DNA of 64,000 bases from an uncultured Gemmatimonadales bacterium (GTDB lineage: Bacteria; Gemmatimonadota; Gemmatimonadetes; JACCXV01; JAHWKZ01): assembly GCA_947259315.1 (NCBI GenBank), contig CAMYLR010000031.1:1-64000 (forward strand). The letters are read 5' to 3'. A program made the translations under genes and the position numbers. The notes under the pieces were generated by a model. That model ran no database searches. It saw only the letters and a list, made by a program, of their open reading frames with translations, and had not been told where the DNA came from. The number at the start of each line of letters is the position of its first letter. Position 1 is the first letter of the stretch. Below are positions 32,094 to 41,484 of the stretch, piece by piece.

Positions 32094-35000
32094 TCTTCAA
32101 GAAGAAAGCATCGCCGGAAGAAGCACCGCGGTACCCGGGTATCCGGGAAGCGCTGGACGGTGGCAGCGCGGTCGTCGAGATGGAGACCGCGGCCAGTGAG
32201 GGGGCCGGCGCCTATCCGATTACGCCTTCGACCCAGATGGGCGAGGGTTGGGCGCAAGCTGTGGCGTCGGGCAAGACGAATGTAAATGGCCGCCGGTTGT
32301 TGTTCTTCGAGCCGGAGGGTGAGCACGCCGCTGCTGCGGTGACCGCCGGCATGAGCATGACCGGGTTACGGGCAACCAACTTCTCGAGCGGGCAGGGGAT
32401 CGCGTACATGCACGAGTCGCTCTACGCGGCTGCCGGCAAGCGACTCACCTACGTGCTCAACGTCGCCGCCCGGGCGATGACCAAGCACGCGCTCAACGTC
32501 CACGCCGGCCACGACGATTACCACGCCATCGATGACACCGGCTTCTTCCAGTTCTTTGCCAAGGACGTTCAGTCGGCGGCTGACCTCAACTTGATTGCGC
32601 ATCGGGTCGCCGAGCTGTCGCTCAACCCGGGTGTCGTTGCGCAGGACGGTTTCCTCACCAGTCACGTAATCGAGTCGATGTTGCTTCCCGAGCGCGAGCT
32701 GGTGAAGGAGTACCTCGGAGACCCGAGCGACATGATCGAGTCGCCGACCCCCGCGCAGCGGATGGTGTTCGGGAAAGAGCGGCGTCGGATTCCAGAGATG
32801 TTCGACCTCGACTACCCGGCGATGCTGGGCCCCGTGCAGAACCAGGATGCGTACGCTCAGGGCGTTGCCGCGCAACGTCCGTTCTATTTCGATCATGTTC
32901 GCGAGATCACCGACGACGCGATGGCCGAGTTCGCGGCCCTGACGGGTCGACATTACGCCCCGGCCAGCGGCTACCGCATCGAGGACGCCGAGTATGTGCT
33001 CGTAGGTCAGGGCTCAGTGGTCGCCAACGCGGAGGCGGTGGCCGATCACTTGCGCGACACGCGCGGTATCAAGATCGGTGTTCTCGACCTCATCATGTTC
33101 CGCCCGTTCCCGGCTGATCTTGTCACGCGTCTGCTGCGTGGCAAAAAAGGCGTCACCGTTCTCGAGCGTGTCGACCAGCCATTGGCGGTCGATCCCCCGC
33201 TGTTGCGCGAGATCCGCGCTGCCATGTCTCAAGCGCTCGAGAACGGGCGGGCGGATGAGCCGTTGCCGTATCCGGGGGTGGCGTCGATCACGCTCGACGA
33301 GACGCCCGATTTTTACGCTGCCGGGTTCGGCTTTGGTAGCCGCGACCTGCAACCAGGAGACTTGATCGCGGCGGCTGAGAACATGCTGCCCAAAGGCAGC
33401 AAGCGGCGCCATTTCTATCTGGGGATCGATTTCGTGCGCGTGGACACGCAGCTCCCCAAGCTCCAGCTGTGGCAAGAAGAGTTGCTCGAGGATTACCCGA
33501 GGTTGGCCGATTTGACGCTGCCGTCGGCCGGCGATTTCGATCTCGCCCCGCCGGATTCGATCGCCATACGGATCCACTCGATCGGCGGTTGGGGCGCGAT
33601 CACGACCGGCAAGAATATCGTCCTGACGGCGTTCGAGTTGGCCGGGCTCCACGTGAAGGCGAACCCCAAGTATGGATCCGAGAAGAAGGGCCAGCCGACG
33701 ACGTTCTACGCCACGCTAGCGCACGAGCCGATCCGGATAAACGCCGAGCTCAAGCACGTCGATGTGGTGCTCTCGCCGGATCCCAACGTGTTCCGTCACT
33801 CCAACCCGCTGGCCGGACTCTCCGAGGGCGGTGTGTTTGTGATCCAGAGCGACCGCCCGGTCGAGGAAGTGTGGCGGTCGCTACCGGTCCCCGCCCGGCG
33901 CGACGTTCGCGAGCGACAGCTCAAGGTCTTTGCGGTGGACGGGTTTACGATCGCAACCGAGGAGGCGAGCGATCCTGAGCTCAGGTATCGGATGCAGGGA
34001 GCGGCGTTCATGGGAGCGTTCTTCGCCGCGTCGCCGTTCCTCGAGCGTGAGAACCTGACAGAGGAGCGGTTGTTCGAGGGGATCCGGGCCCAGCTCGAGG
34101 AGAAGTTCGGCAAGCTGGGTGAGCGCGTCGTCGACGATAACTACCGGGTCATTCGGCGCGGCTTTGATGAGGTACACGAGGTACCGGCCCTCGACGAAGA
34201 GGAGCTGGTCGACCTGGTCAGCGAACCGTCAAAGGCGAGCCACGTCCCGATGCTGATGGATGTGCCGAACGCGGCCGACGGGATCGGCAACCCAGGTCGG
34301 TTCTTCGAGCAAGTTTGCGGCCTCTGTCTGGTAGGCGAAGACGTGATCGCCGATCCGTTCACGGCGATCAGCGCGATGCCGGCGGCGTCGAGCACGATCC
34401 GCGACATGACCGATATCCGGTTCGAGGTGCCCGACTTCGTGGCCGACCGTTGCACGGGGTGCAGCCAATGCTGGGTCCAGTGCCCCGACGCGGCGATACC
34501 GGGGCTCGTCAACACGGCCGAGGACGTGTGGAACGCGGCGATCGATACGGCCACCAACGGTCGTTCGCTGCCGCGGATTCGTCAGCTCGCAAAACCGCTC
34601 GCCAGCGAGTCGCAAAAGCTGCTCAAAGGGATGGAGTTTCATGGGTTTGGCGAAGTCGCCTCGGCGGCGTACCGAAACATCGTAGCCAAGCTCGGTTGGG
34701 ATGCCGATCGCCGAGCGCAGCTGGATGAGGAGTTTGCCGCCGTCTACTCGATCCTGTCGGAGCTTCCGCTGGCCAAGACGGTGCCGTTCTTTGATGTCCC
34801 CGAATCGAAGGAGAAGGGCAGCGGCGGGTTGTTGTCGATCACCATCAACCCGGAGACGTGCAAAGGGTGCAACATCTGCGTCGACGTCTGTCCCGAAGAG
34901 GCGCTGGTCACCGTCAAGCAAGACACCGAGATCGTCGAGCGGTTGCGGCGCAACTGGGAGCTGTGGCAGCTCCTCCCGGACACCGATGATCGGTACATCA

Positions 35001-37126
35001 ACATTCGCGATCTCGAGCAGGGGATCGGGGTGTTGTCGTCGCTGTTGCTCAAGAAGATCAACTATCGCTCGATGGTCGGTGGCGACGGTGCGTGTATGGG
35101 GTGTGGGGAGAAGACCGCTGTGCACCTCGTTACGTCAACGGTCGAGGCTTTGGTGCAACCTAGGGTCGAGCAGTTTGTGACCGAGATCGACGGGTTGATC
35201 GCCGAACTTGACGCCAAGGCGCGCGGTCTGCTCGCGGCGGACGCGGATCTAGATGTCTCGACCATGACTGATGATGAGACGGTCGATGTTCCGCTGACGG
35301 TGGAGAAGCGCGATGTGGTCAAGCAACTGGCGGATTCGATCCGCGATCTCAAGGACCTCCGTTGGCGCTACACGGAGGGCCCCAGCGGTCAGGGCCGAGC
35401 GTCGCTGGGGATCACCAACGCCACCGGTTGCTCGTCGGTTTGGGGCAGCACGTATCCCTACAATCCGTACCCGTTCCCGTGGGTCAATCATCTGTTCCAG
35501 GACGCGCCCTCGATCGCCATCGGGATCTTCGATGGTCACATGCGCAAGATGGCGGATGCGTTCATCGCCGTGCGCCGCGCTCGTCTGCTGGTCGAAGATG
35601 CGTACGACCCGGAGGAACACGACGCGTTCTTCGAAGCGTTTGATTGGCACCAGTTCACCGACGATGAGTTCGCGCTGTGTCCGCCGATCCTGTCGATCGG
35701 CGGCGACGGGGCGATGCTCGACATCGGGTTCCAAAACCTGTCGCGGCTGATGGCATCGGGGAAGCCGATCCGGGTCATGGTTCTCGACACGCAGGTCTAC
35801 TCGAATACCGGCGGACAGGCGTGTACGAGCGGGTACACCGGCCAGGTCGCTGACATGTCGGCCTACGGTGCGGCTCAGCACGGCAAGCAAGAGGTCCGTA
35901 AAGAGCTGTCGCTGATCGCGCTCGCGCACCGCGGGGTGTTCGTGCATCAATCTTCGCAGGCGTCGCCATCGCACATGATCGCCGGGATCATCAAGGGGCT
36001 CAGGACGCGGCGGCCGGCGGTCTTCAGCATCTACACGCCGTGCCCGGTCGAGCACGGGCTGGCTGACGAGTGGGCGCCGCACGCGGCGAAGCTGGCGCTC
36101 GAGAGTCGCGCCTTCCCGCTCTTGACGTACGATCCCGATGGCGGCCAGGCGCTCTCCGATTGTCTCGACTTGATGGGCAACCCGGCGGTCGACGACCGCT
36201 GGCCGATGTACGAGCTGGAGCACGTGGACGACGAAGGCGAGACCCAGCGTTTGGAGCTGCCGCTCACGATCGCCGACTGGGCAGCCACCGAGACGCGCTT
36301 CAAGAAGCACTTCAGCCCGATACACAATGGCGACGAAGAGGCCGAGATCCTGTTCCACGAGTATCTCGATCTGCCGGCCGACGAGCGTGAGGACCGACAG
36401 CCGTTCGTCTACACGATCGATGATGAGCGCAAGCTGGCCAAGCTGGCGGTGTCGCCGGAGATCGCCGAGCTGGCCGAGGAGCGGCTCCTTTTCTGGTCCC
36501 AGCTGCGCGAGCTGGGTGGTCTCGCTGAGGCCGATGCGGAGGCTGATCTGGAGGCCGAGTTCAGCCAGCGCGAGGCCCAGTTGCGCGGTGAGTACGAAGC
36601 TCAATTGGCGAAGCTCCGAGCCGAGTACCCACGCGTGGTTGCGCGCCGTCTGGCGGAGGGGTTGCTGCGTGGGGGTGGAGACCGGACGGTAGCCGATTTG
36701 CTGGCCTCGGCCGAGGCGACCCCGGGTTTGGAACCGATCAGCTTGGATGTGGCGGGTGTCGACGGGAAGGTCGCGGCTGCGCCGGCAGCGGTCGCCCAAC
36801 CGGCAGCCCCGGCGGTTGTGGCCGAACCGGCTCCAGCGGTCGCAGCCGAGCCGGAAGAGGAAGAAGAAGAGGGGCTCGTCATCGAGCCTTCGGTCGAGAC
36901 GTTGCGCTGCACGTCATGCAACGAGTGCACCGACCTCAACGCCAAGATGTTCGCCTACGACGATAACAAGCAGGCATACATCAAGGATCCGCGCGCCGGG
37001 ACGTTCGCCGAGCTGGTGATGGCCGCCGAGCGGTGTCCCGCCGACATCATTCATCCGGGCACCCCGCTGAACCCGAAGGAAAAGAATCTCGACAAGTGGA
37101 TCGCCCGGGCCGCGCCGTACAACTGA
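32090..37126 (+). CDS. Giant pyruvate:ferredoxin oxidoreductase-like enzyme with fused C-terminal ferredoxin domain
   Basis: A 1678-residue single-chain enzyme (NifJ-type PFORs are about 1170-1200). Order: alpha domain (about 25-240, AGAYPITPSTQMGEG), second alpha part (303-480), gamma domain (about 484-660, HSIGGWGAITTGKNI), two [4Fe-4S] motifs (Cys788/791/794/798 and Cys924/927/930/934), beta/ThDP domain (Cys1002/1005; GGDGAMLDIGFQN near 1204; YSNTGGQ near 1237), a helical/coiled-coil stretch (about 1440-1560), an Ala/Pro linker (about 1560-1600) and a terminal cluster domain with Cys1607/1610/1613/1649. It should convert pyruvate and CoA to acetyl-CoA, CO2 and reduced ferredoxin. It overlaps rnfB and sits four bases before rnfC. 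Confidence 0.88.
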   Translation: MIFKKKASPEEAPRYPGIREALDGGSAVVEMETAASEGAGAYPITPSTQMGEGWAQAVASGKTNVNGRRLLFFEPEGEHAAAAVTAGMSMTGLRATNFSSGQGIAYMHESLYAAAGKRLTYVLNVAARAMTKHALNVHAGHDDYHAIDDTGFFQFFAKDVQSAADLNLIAHRVAELSLNPGVVAQDGFLTSHVIESMLLPERELVKEYLGDPSDMIESPTPAQRMVFGKERRRIPEMFDLDYPAMLGPVQNQDAYAQGVAAQRPFYFDHVREITDDAMAEFAALTGRHYAPASGYRIEDAEYVLVGQGSVVANAEAVADHLRDTRGIKIGVLDLIMFRPFPADLVTRLLRGKKGVTVLERVDQPLAVDPPLLREIRAAMSQALENGRADEPLPYPGVASITLDETPDFYAAGFGFGSRDLQPGDLIAAAENMLPKGSKRRHFYLGIDFVRVDTQLPKLQLWQEELLEDYPRLADLTLPSAGDFDLAPPDSIAIRIHSIGGWGAITTGKNIVLTAFELAGLHVKANPKYGSEKKGQPTTFYATLAHEPIRINAELKHVDVVLSPDPNVFRHSNPLAGLSEGGVFVIQSDRPVEEVWRSLPVPARRDVRERQLKVFAVDGFTIATEEASDPELRYRMQGAAFMGAFFAASPFLERENLTEERLFEGIRAQLEEKFGKLGERVVDDNYRVIRRGFDEVHEVPALDEEELVDLVSEPSKASHVPMLMDVPNAADGIGNPGRFFEQVCGLCLVGEDVIADPFTAISAMPAASSTIRDMTDIRFEVPDFVADRCTGCSQCWVQCPDAAIPGLVNTAEDVWNAAIDTATNGRSLPRIRQLAKPLASESQKLLKGMEFHGFGEVASAAYRNIVAKLGWDADRRAQLDEEFAAVYSILSELPLAKTVPFFDVPESKEKGSGGLLSITINPETCKGCNICVDVCPEEALVTVKQDTEIVERLRRNWELWQLLPDTDDRYINIRDLEQGIGVLSSLLLKKINYRSMVGGDGACMGCGEKTAVHLVTSTVEALVQPRVEQFVTEIDGLIAELDAKARGLLAADADLDVSTMTDDETVDVPLTVEKRDVVKQLADSIRDLKDLRWRYTEGPSGQGRASLGITNATGCSSVWGSTYPYNPYPFPWVNHLFQDAPSIAIGIFDGHMRKMADAFIAVRRARLLVEDAYDPEEHDAFFEAFDWHQFTDDEFALCPPILSIGGDGAMLDIGFQNLSRLMASGKPIRVMVLDTQVYSNTGGQACTSGYTGQVADMSAYGAAQHGKQEVRKELSLIALAHRGVFVHQSSQASPSHMIAGIIKGLRTRRPAVFSIYTPCPVEHGLADEWAPHAAKLALESRAFPLLTYDPDGGQALSDCLDLMGNPAVDDRWPMYELEHVDDEGETQRLELPLTIADWAATETRFKKHFSPIHNGDEEAEILFHEYLDLPADEREDRQPFVYTIDDERKLAKLAVSPEIAELAEERLLFWSQLRELGGLAEADAEADLEAEFSQREAQLRGEYEAQLAKLRAEYPRVVARRLAEGLLRGGGDRTVADLLASAEATPGLEPISLDVAGVDGKVAAAPAAVAQPAAPAVVAEPAPAVAAEPEEEEEEGLVIEPSVETLRCTSCNECTDLNAKMFAYDDNKQAYIKDPRAGTFAELVMAAERCPADIIHPGTPLNPKEKNLDKWIARAAPYN

Positions 37127-37130
37127 GCTC

Positions 37131-38459
37131 ATGATACTGCGCTCGGGGTTCCGTCACGGCGTTCACCCAGCGGATTCAAAACACCTGACCGAAAACGTTC
37201 CGATCCGTCGGATGGGGTTTCCGACCGAGGTCGTCTTGCCGCTCAGGCAACACGCGGGCAAACCAGCCCGGGTGCTGGTCGCGCGGGGCGACAAGGTCGA
37301 GCGGGGCGATAAGATCGCCGCTGCCGACGGCTTCATTTCGGCGCCCGTTCATGCGTCGGCTACCGGCACCGTCGCGGGCGTGGAGTTGTGGCCCCACCCG
37401 GACGGCAGCATGGCCGAGGTTGTGCGGGTCACCGTCGAGCGATACTCACCGCAGATCCCGCGACCGCGGTTGGTGCCGCGGTGGGAGGGGCTGTCGCCAG
37501 AAGAGGTCGTCAAGGCGGTGCAGGAGGCGGGCGTGGTCGGTCTCGGCGGCGCCGCGTTTCCGACGCACGTCAAACTGTCGCCGCCACCCGATGCCGACGT
37601 CGAACTGTTGATCGTCAACGGTGCCGAGTGCGAACCGTATTTGACGACCGATCACCGGACGATGGCCGAGTACCCCGAGCGAGTCCACTTCGGGACCCGC
37701 GTCATGATGCAGTGTTTGGGCGTCGACCGAGCGGTGATCGGGGTCGAGAAAAACAAGCCCGACGCGATCGATGTGCTGACCGCTACGATCCCCGACGATC
37801 TCGACATCACGATCTTGCCGCTGACGGTCAAGTACCCTCAGGGCGCCGAGAAGATGTTGATAAAGGCGATCACCGGGCGCGAGGTACCATCGGGAAAGCT
37901 CCCGATGCACGTCGGCGTGATCGTCCAGAACGCGGGCTCGATCGCCACGATCGCCGAGGTTTTCGAGACCGGGTTACCGCTCGTCGAACGCATCGTCACC
38001 GTGACCGGCCCGGGTGTGAAGCGCCCTTCGAACCTGGTCGTGCCGGTCGGCTCGAAGTTGCGTGACGTGTTGGATTTTTGCGGTGGTCTCACCGATGACG
38101 TCACCGAGGTCCTGTTCGGCGGTCCGATGATGGGTGCGCCGCAGACCGACCTCGATGTGCCGATCATCAAAGGGACGACCGGTGTGGTCGTCCTGACGCG
38201 CGCCGAAACCGAGCGCCATCCGGTGTACCCGTGTATCCATTGTGGTCGTTGTCTCGACGCGTGCCCGGTGTTCCTGAACCCTCAACTGCTCGGCTCGCTG
38301 GCACAGGTCGGCCGGTACGAGGAGATGGAAGCGTCGCACCTAGCCGATTGCATGGTGTGCGGGGCGTGCTCGTACGTTTGTCCATCCAACATCCCGTTGT
38401 CGCAGATGTTCTCTTTGGGGAAGGCTGCGCTGCAAAAGATGGCCACAAAGGTCGCGTGA
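37131..38459 (+). CDS. rnfC: Rnf electron transport complex subunit C
   Basis: A 442-residue peripheral subunit: early barrel-sandwich domain (LPLRQHAGKPARVLVARGDKVERGDKIA), the nucleotide/FMN-binding region (GVVGLGGAAFPTHVKL, VNGAECEPYLTTDHR), SLBB-like segment and two C-terminal 4Fe-4S motifs CIHCGRCLDACP (about 368) and CMVCGACSYVCP (about 407). RnfC carries electrons to or from NAD(H). Its stop overlaps the rnfD GTG start. The gap to the PFOR gene is only four bases. Confidence 0.93.
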   Translation: MILRSGFRHGVHPADSKHLTENVPIRRMGFPTEVVLPLRQHAGKPARVLVARGDKVERGDKIAAADGFISAPVHASATGTVAGVELWPHPDGSMAEVVRVTVERYSPQIPRPRLVPRWEGLSPEEVVKAVQEAGVVGLGGAAFPTHVKLSPPPDADVELLIVNGAECEPYLTTDHRTMAEYPERVHFGTRVMMQCLGVDRAVIGVEKNKPDAIDVLTATIPDDLDITILPLTVKYPQGAEKMLIKAITGREVPSGKLPMHVGVIVQNAGSIATIAEVFETGLPLVERIVTVTGPGVKRPSNLVVPVGSKLRDVLDFCGGLTDDVTEVLFGGPMMGAPQTDLDVPIIKGTTGVVVLTRAETERHPVYPCIHCGRCLDACPVFLNPQLLGSLAQVGRYEEMEASHLADCMVCGACSYVCPSNIPLSQMFSLGKAALQKMATKVA

Positions 38460-39457
38460 GCGACCCACGCTTCGAACTCACCGCGTCACCACACCTGAAA
38501 GGTGGCGCCACCACGCGCCGGATCATGTGGTCGGTGACCGGGAGTCTGGTGCCGATCGTCGCCGCGGCGGCGTACTTCTTTGGGCTCAGCGCGCTGCTGG
38601 TGATCGCGGCGGCAACGGCCGGTGCGGTCTTGACCGAGCGCGTGTTTGGTACGCCGGGCAGCCTGGGCGACGGCTCGGCGGCGATCACAGGCGTCTTGCT
38701 GGGGCTCTGCTTGCCGGCCGGTATGCCGATGTGGATGGCGTTTCTGGGGGGCGCGTTCGGGATCGGTTTTGGCAAGCTGATCTTCGGTGGCTTGGGCCAA
38801 AACGTCTTCAACCCGGCGCTGCTCGGTCGGGCGTTCTTGCAGGCCGCGTTTCCGACCGCGATCACCACGTGGCCGGCAGCGGGTGGGAGCTTTACCCAAC
38901 TGCGGGGAGACAACTTCGCGCTGCCGCTCATGCGCGCGTCGAGCGACGCAGTGACGGAGGCGACACCGCTCGGGCTCATGAAGTTCGAGGCTACGTCGAC
39001 GCCGGTGGGCGATCTGTTTATGGGCAGCACCGCGGGTTCGGTCGGCGAGACGGCGGCGCTGTTGATCCTCTTGGGCGGCGCCTACCTGGCGATCAAACGG
39101 TACCTCGATTGGCGGATCCCGGTGGCGATCTTTGTCACCGTGGCCGCGCTGTCAGGGATCTTGACCGCCATCGACTCGACTTACCCGGGGCCGCTGTTCA
39201 TGCTCTTCTCGGGTGGTTTGATGTTGGGCGCGGTGTACATGGCGACCGACCCCGTGACCTCGCCCGTCACGCGGCGCGGGGCGTGGATTTTTGGAGTCGG
39301 TGTCGGCGCGCTGGTGGTGGTGATTCGCGTGTGGGGCGGACTGCCTGAAGGAGTCATGTACGCGATCCTGCTGATGAACGCGATGGTGCCGTTTATCAAT
39401 CAAGCGACTCAACCCCGAGTCTTCGGAAGAAGCGGTGACGGGATGGTGACGGCGTGA
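38456..39457 (+). CDS. rnfD: Rnf electron transport complex subunit D
   Basis: Starting at GTG 38456 (GTGA overlap with rnfC), a 333-residue integral membrane protein of about nine to ten helices. The conserved N-terminal SPHLKGGATTRRIMW and the flavin-attachment motif DAVTEATPLGL are present; Thr170 is the expected covalent FMN site. FNPALLGRAF and DPVTSPVTRRGAWIFG are further family blocks. Part of the membrane core that translocates Na+ or H+. Confidence 0.92.
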   Translation: MSDPRFELTASPHLKGGATTRRIMWSVTGSLVPIVAAAAYFFGLSALLVIAAATAGAVLTERVFGTPGSLGDGSAAITGVLLGLCLPAGMPMWMAFLGGAFGIGFGKLIFGGLGQNVFNPALLGRAFLQAAFPTAITTWPAAGGSFTQLRGDNFALPLMRASSDAVTEATPLGLMKFEATSTPVGDLFMGSTAGSVGETAALLILLGGAYLAIKRYLDWRIPVAIFVTVAALSGILTAIDSTYPGPLFMLFSGGLMLGAVYMATDPVTSPVTRRGAWIFGVGVGALVVVIRVWGGLPEGVMYAILLMNAMVPFINQATQPRVFGRSGDGMVTA

Positions 39458-40089
39458 CGATCCGCGGCGCGCCAGCATGGCGGTTGGTGACGACGTTGGC
39501 GGCAGCCGGAGGGATGGCCGGTCTGCTGATCGTCGTCGTATTCGAGTGGGCTGAACCGCGAATCGAGGCCCACCGTGCGGCCGTGCTAGCCGCCGCGATC
39601 GACAACGTGCTGGCCTCCCCGGCTCACTACGACACGTTGTACGTCGTCGACGGTGCGTTGCGCGAGACGCCACCTGAAGGCGTGCTCGAGCGCGATCTCG
39701 AACGCGTGTTCCTGGGATACGACGAATCCGATGTGCCGGTGGGGTTCGCGGTTACCGGTGGTGAGCCAGGGTATCAGGACATCATCCAGTTGATCTTTGG
39801 CTACGATCCGGGCAGTGGCGAAGTCGTGGGAATGGAGGTGTTGGAGAGCAAGGAGACACCGGGCCTTGGTGACAAGATCGAGAAGGACGCCGAGTTCGTG
39901 GCCGAGTTCGACGGTGTCCAGACGCCGCTGGTCGGGGTCAAACAGGGCGCCGGACAGGGCGATCCTAGCGAAGTCGACATGATCACCGGCGCCACGATTT
40001 CGTCGCGCACCGTGATCGCGATCATCAACAATCGGCTCGAAGAGCTCGGTCCGTTGCTCGACACGTACCCGGCGACGGTGAAGCGATGA
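39454..40089 (+). CDS. rnfG: Rnf electron transport complex subunit G
   Basis: A 211-residue protein with one N-terminal transmembrane helix (about 10-30) and a periplasmic FMN-binding domain. The flavinylation motif DMITGATISS has acceptor Thr181; ESKETPGLGDKIEKDAEF is the conserved preceding block. ApbE, encoded three genes downstream, should attach the FMN. GTG start overlaps rnfD; stop overlaps rnfE (ATGA). Confidence 0.93.
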   Translation: MTIRGAPAWRLVTTLAAAGGMAGLLIVVVFEWAEPRIEAHRAAVLAAAIDNVLASPAHYDTLYVVDGALRETPPEGVLERDLERVFLGYDESDVPVGFAVTGGEPGYQDIIQLIFGYDPGSGEVVGMEVLESKETPGLGDKIEKDAEFVAEFDGVQTPLVGVKQGAGQGDPSEVDMITGATISSRTVIAIINNRLEELGPLLDTYPATVKR

Positions 40090-40748
40090 AGAGCGCGACG
40101 ACCGCGCAGTACGACCTGATACGCGGCATCTGGCGCGAGAACCCGGTCCTTATCCATCTGCTCGGGTTGTGTCCTGCGCTGGCGGTCACGAATACGGTCG
40201 CCAACAGCCTGGCGATGGGGTTGGCCACGTTCTTCGTGCTGATGGGGTCGAGCCTGCTGGTGTCGACGTTCAAGCGGTTCATCCCGCACGAAGTGCGGAT
40301 CTCGGCCTACATCCTGATCATCGCCACGTTTGTGACGATCGCGGATCTGGTGCTGGCGGCGGTCGTACCCGAGATCCACAAAGCGCTGGGCGCGTTCATA
40401 GCGTTGATCGTCGTCAACTGCATGATCCTCGGGCGCCAGGAAGCGTTCGCGTCGAAGCGTCCGGTGTCCCGAGCCGCGCTCGACGCGACCGGCACCGGTA
40501 TCGGGTTCTTGATCGCGATGCTCATGATGGGCTCGGTGCGCGAGCTGCTCGGCAACGGCACGCTGCTCGGGTACAGTGTCTTTGGCGCCGGGTTCGAGCC
40601 ATGGATCATCATGATTCTCCCGCCCGGAGGTTTCCTCACGCTGGGCGTGTTCTTGCTCGCGATGGGCTGGTGGCGGGGACGGACCGAGGGTGCACAGGCT
40701 CGGGTCAGGCGTTGGCCTCACGGTGTGGCGACGCGGAGGGCGGCATGA
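40086..40748 (+). CDS. rnfE: Rnf electron transport complex subunit E
   Basis: A 220-residue membrane protein with six helices. It has the Rnf/Nqr A-E family pair of cysteines, Cys29 in HLLGLCPALAVT and Cys112 in VVNCMILGRQ, which with the RnfA pair hold an intramembrane [2Fe-2S] cluster. SVRELLGNGTLLG and the IPHEVRI loop are family blocks. The C-terminal tail is basic and may lie in the cytosol. Confidence 0.93.
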   Translation: MKSATTAQYDLIRGIWRENPVLIHLLGLCPALAVTNTVANSLAMGLATFFVLMGSSLLVSTFKRFIPHEVRISAYILIIATFVTIADLVLAAVVPEIHKALGAFIALIVVNCMILGRQEAFASKRPVSRAALDATGTGIGFLIAMLMMGSVRELLGNGTLLGYSVFGAGFEPWIIMILPPGGFLTLGVFLLAMGWWRGRTEGAQARVRRWPHGVATRRAA

Positions 40749-41320
40749 GCGATCTCTTCTGGATCCTGATCTCGGCGATGGTGGTCAACAACTTTACGCT
40801 CGCGCTGTTCCTCGGGTTGTGCCCGTTCATGGGCGTGTCGGCGCGCGTCGCGACCGCGCTGCGGATGGGTGCGGCGAACATTTTTGTGATGGTGATTACG
40901 TCGCTGACGGCCTGGGTTCTCAACACATTCGTATTGACGTACGCGCCGTACTTGAGACTGATCTCGTTTATCGTCGTCATCGCATCGCTGGTCCAGATCG
41001 TCGAGATGACGATCAAGAAGCTGAGCCCGACGCTGTTTCGCGAGCTCGGCATCTTTCTACCATTGATAACGACCAACTGCGCCATTCTGGGGCTCGCGAT
41101 CTTCCAGACGAATCGCGGCTACGGATTGCTGGAGGGGCTCGCGTTCGCGGTCGGAGCCGGGCTCGGGTTGGCGTTGGCGCTGGTCCTCATGGCATCGATC
41201 CGCCAGCAGACCGAGCTCTCCGACTTGCCGGGATTGGCGCGCAACATGGGACTCGTGTTGATCGTGGCCGCCAGTCTATCGATGGCGTTCATGGGCTTCG
41301 CCGGGTTGTTGAGCTCATGA
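40745..41320 (+). CDS. rnfA: Rnf electron transport complex subunit A
   Basis: ATG 40745 overlaps the rnfE stop (ATGA) and gives 191 residues with six helices, inverted-topology partner of RnfE. Cys26 (FLGLCPFMGV) and Cys112 (TTNCAILGLA) complete the four-Cys cluster site. The C-terminal GFAGLLSS is close to the usual family end. With rnfB, C, D, G and E the complex is complete, in the order B-(PFOR)-C-D-G-E-A. Confidence 0.93.
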   Translation: MSDLFWILISAMVVNNFTLALFLGLCPFMGVSARVATALRMGAANIFVMVITSLTAWVLNTFVLTYAPYLRLISFIVVIASLVQIVEMTIKKLSPTLFRELGIFLPLITTNCAILGLAIFQTNRGYGLLEGLAFAVGAGLGLALALVLMASIRQQTELSDLPGLARNMGLVLIVAASLSMAFMGFAGLLSS

Positions 41321-41484
41321 CCGTCGTTGTTGCGATGCTCGCGGCGGCTACGCTGTTCGTCGTGTTCGCGTTGGTGATGCTCCAGTCGGGCAAAGACCCG
41401 GCGTGCGGCACCTGCGGAAGACGCGACCGGACCGGATGCGAAACGTGTGCTGAAACAGCCGATGAGGAGTGGAACGATGATTGA
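41317..41484 (+). CDS. NqrM-like small Cys-rich membrane protein
   Basis: A 55-residue protein, ATG 41317 overlapping the rnfA stop. It has one transmembrane helix (about 2-22) followed by a short cytosolic tail with two CxxC pairs, Cys30/33 and Cys41/44 (ACGTCGRRDRTGCETC). Size, topology and Cys pattern match NqrM (DUF539), needed to deliver iron for the cluster between NqrD and NqrE. Position between rnfA and apbE mirrors nqr operons, where apbE and nqrM follow the complex. Role in building the RnfA/RnfE [2Fe-2S] site is inferred. Confidence 0.72.
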   Translation: MTVVVAMLAAATLFVVFALVMLQSGKDPACGTCGRRDRTGCETCAETADEEWNDD

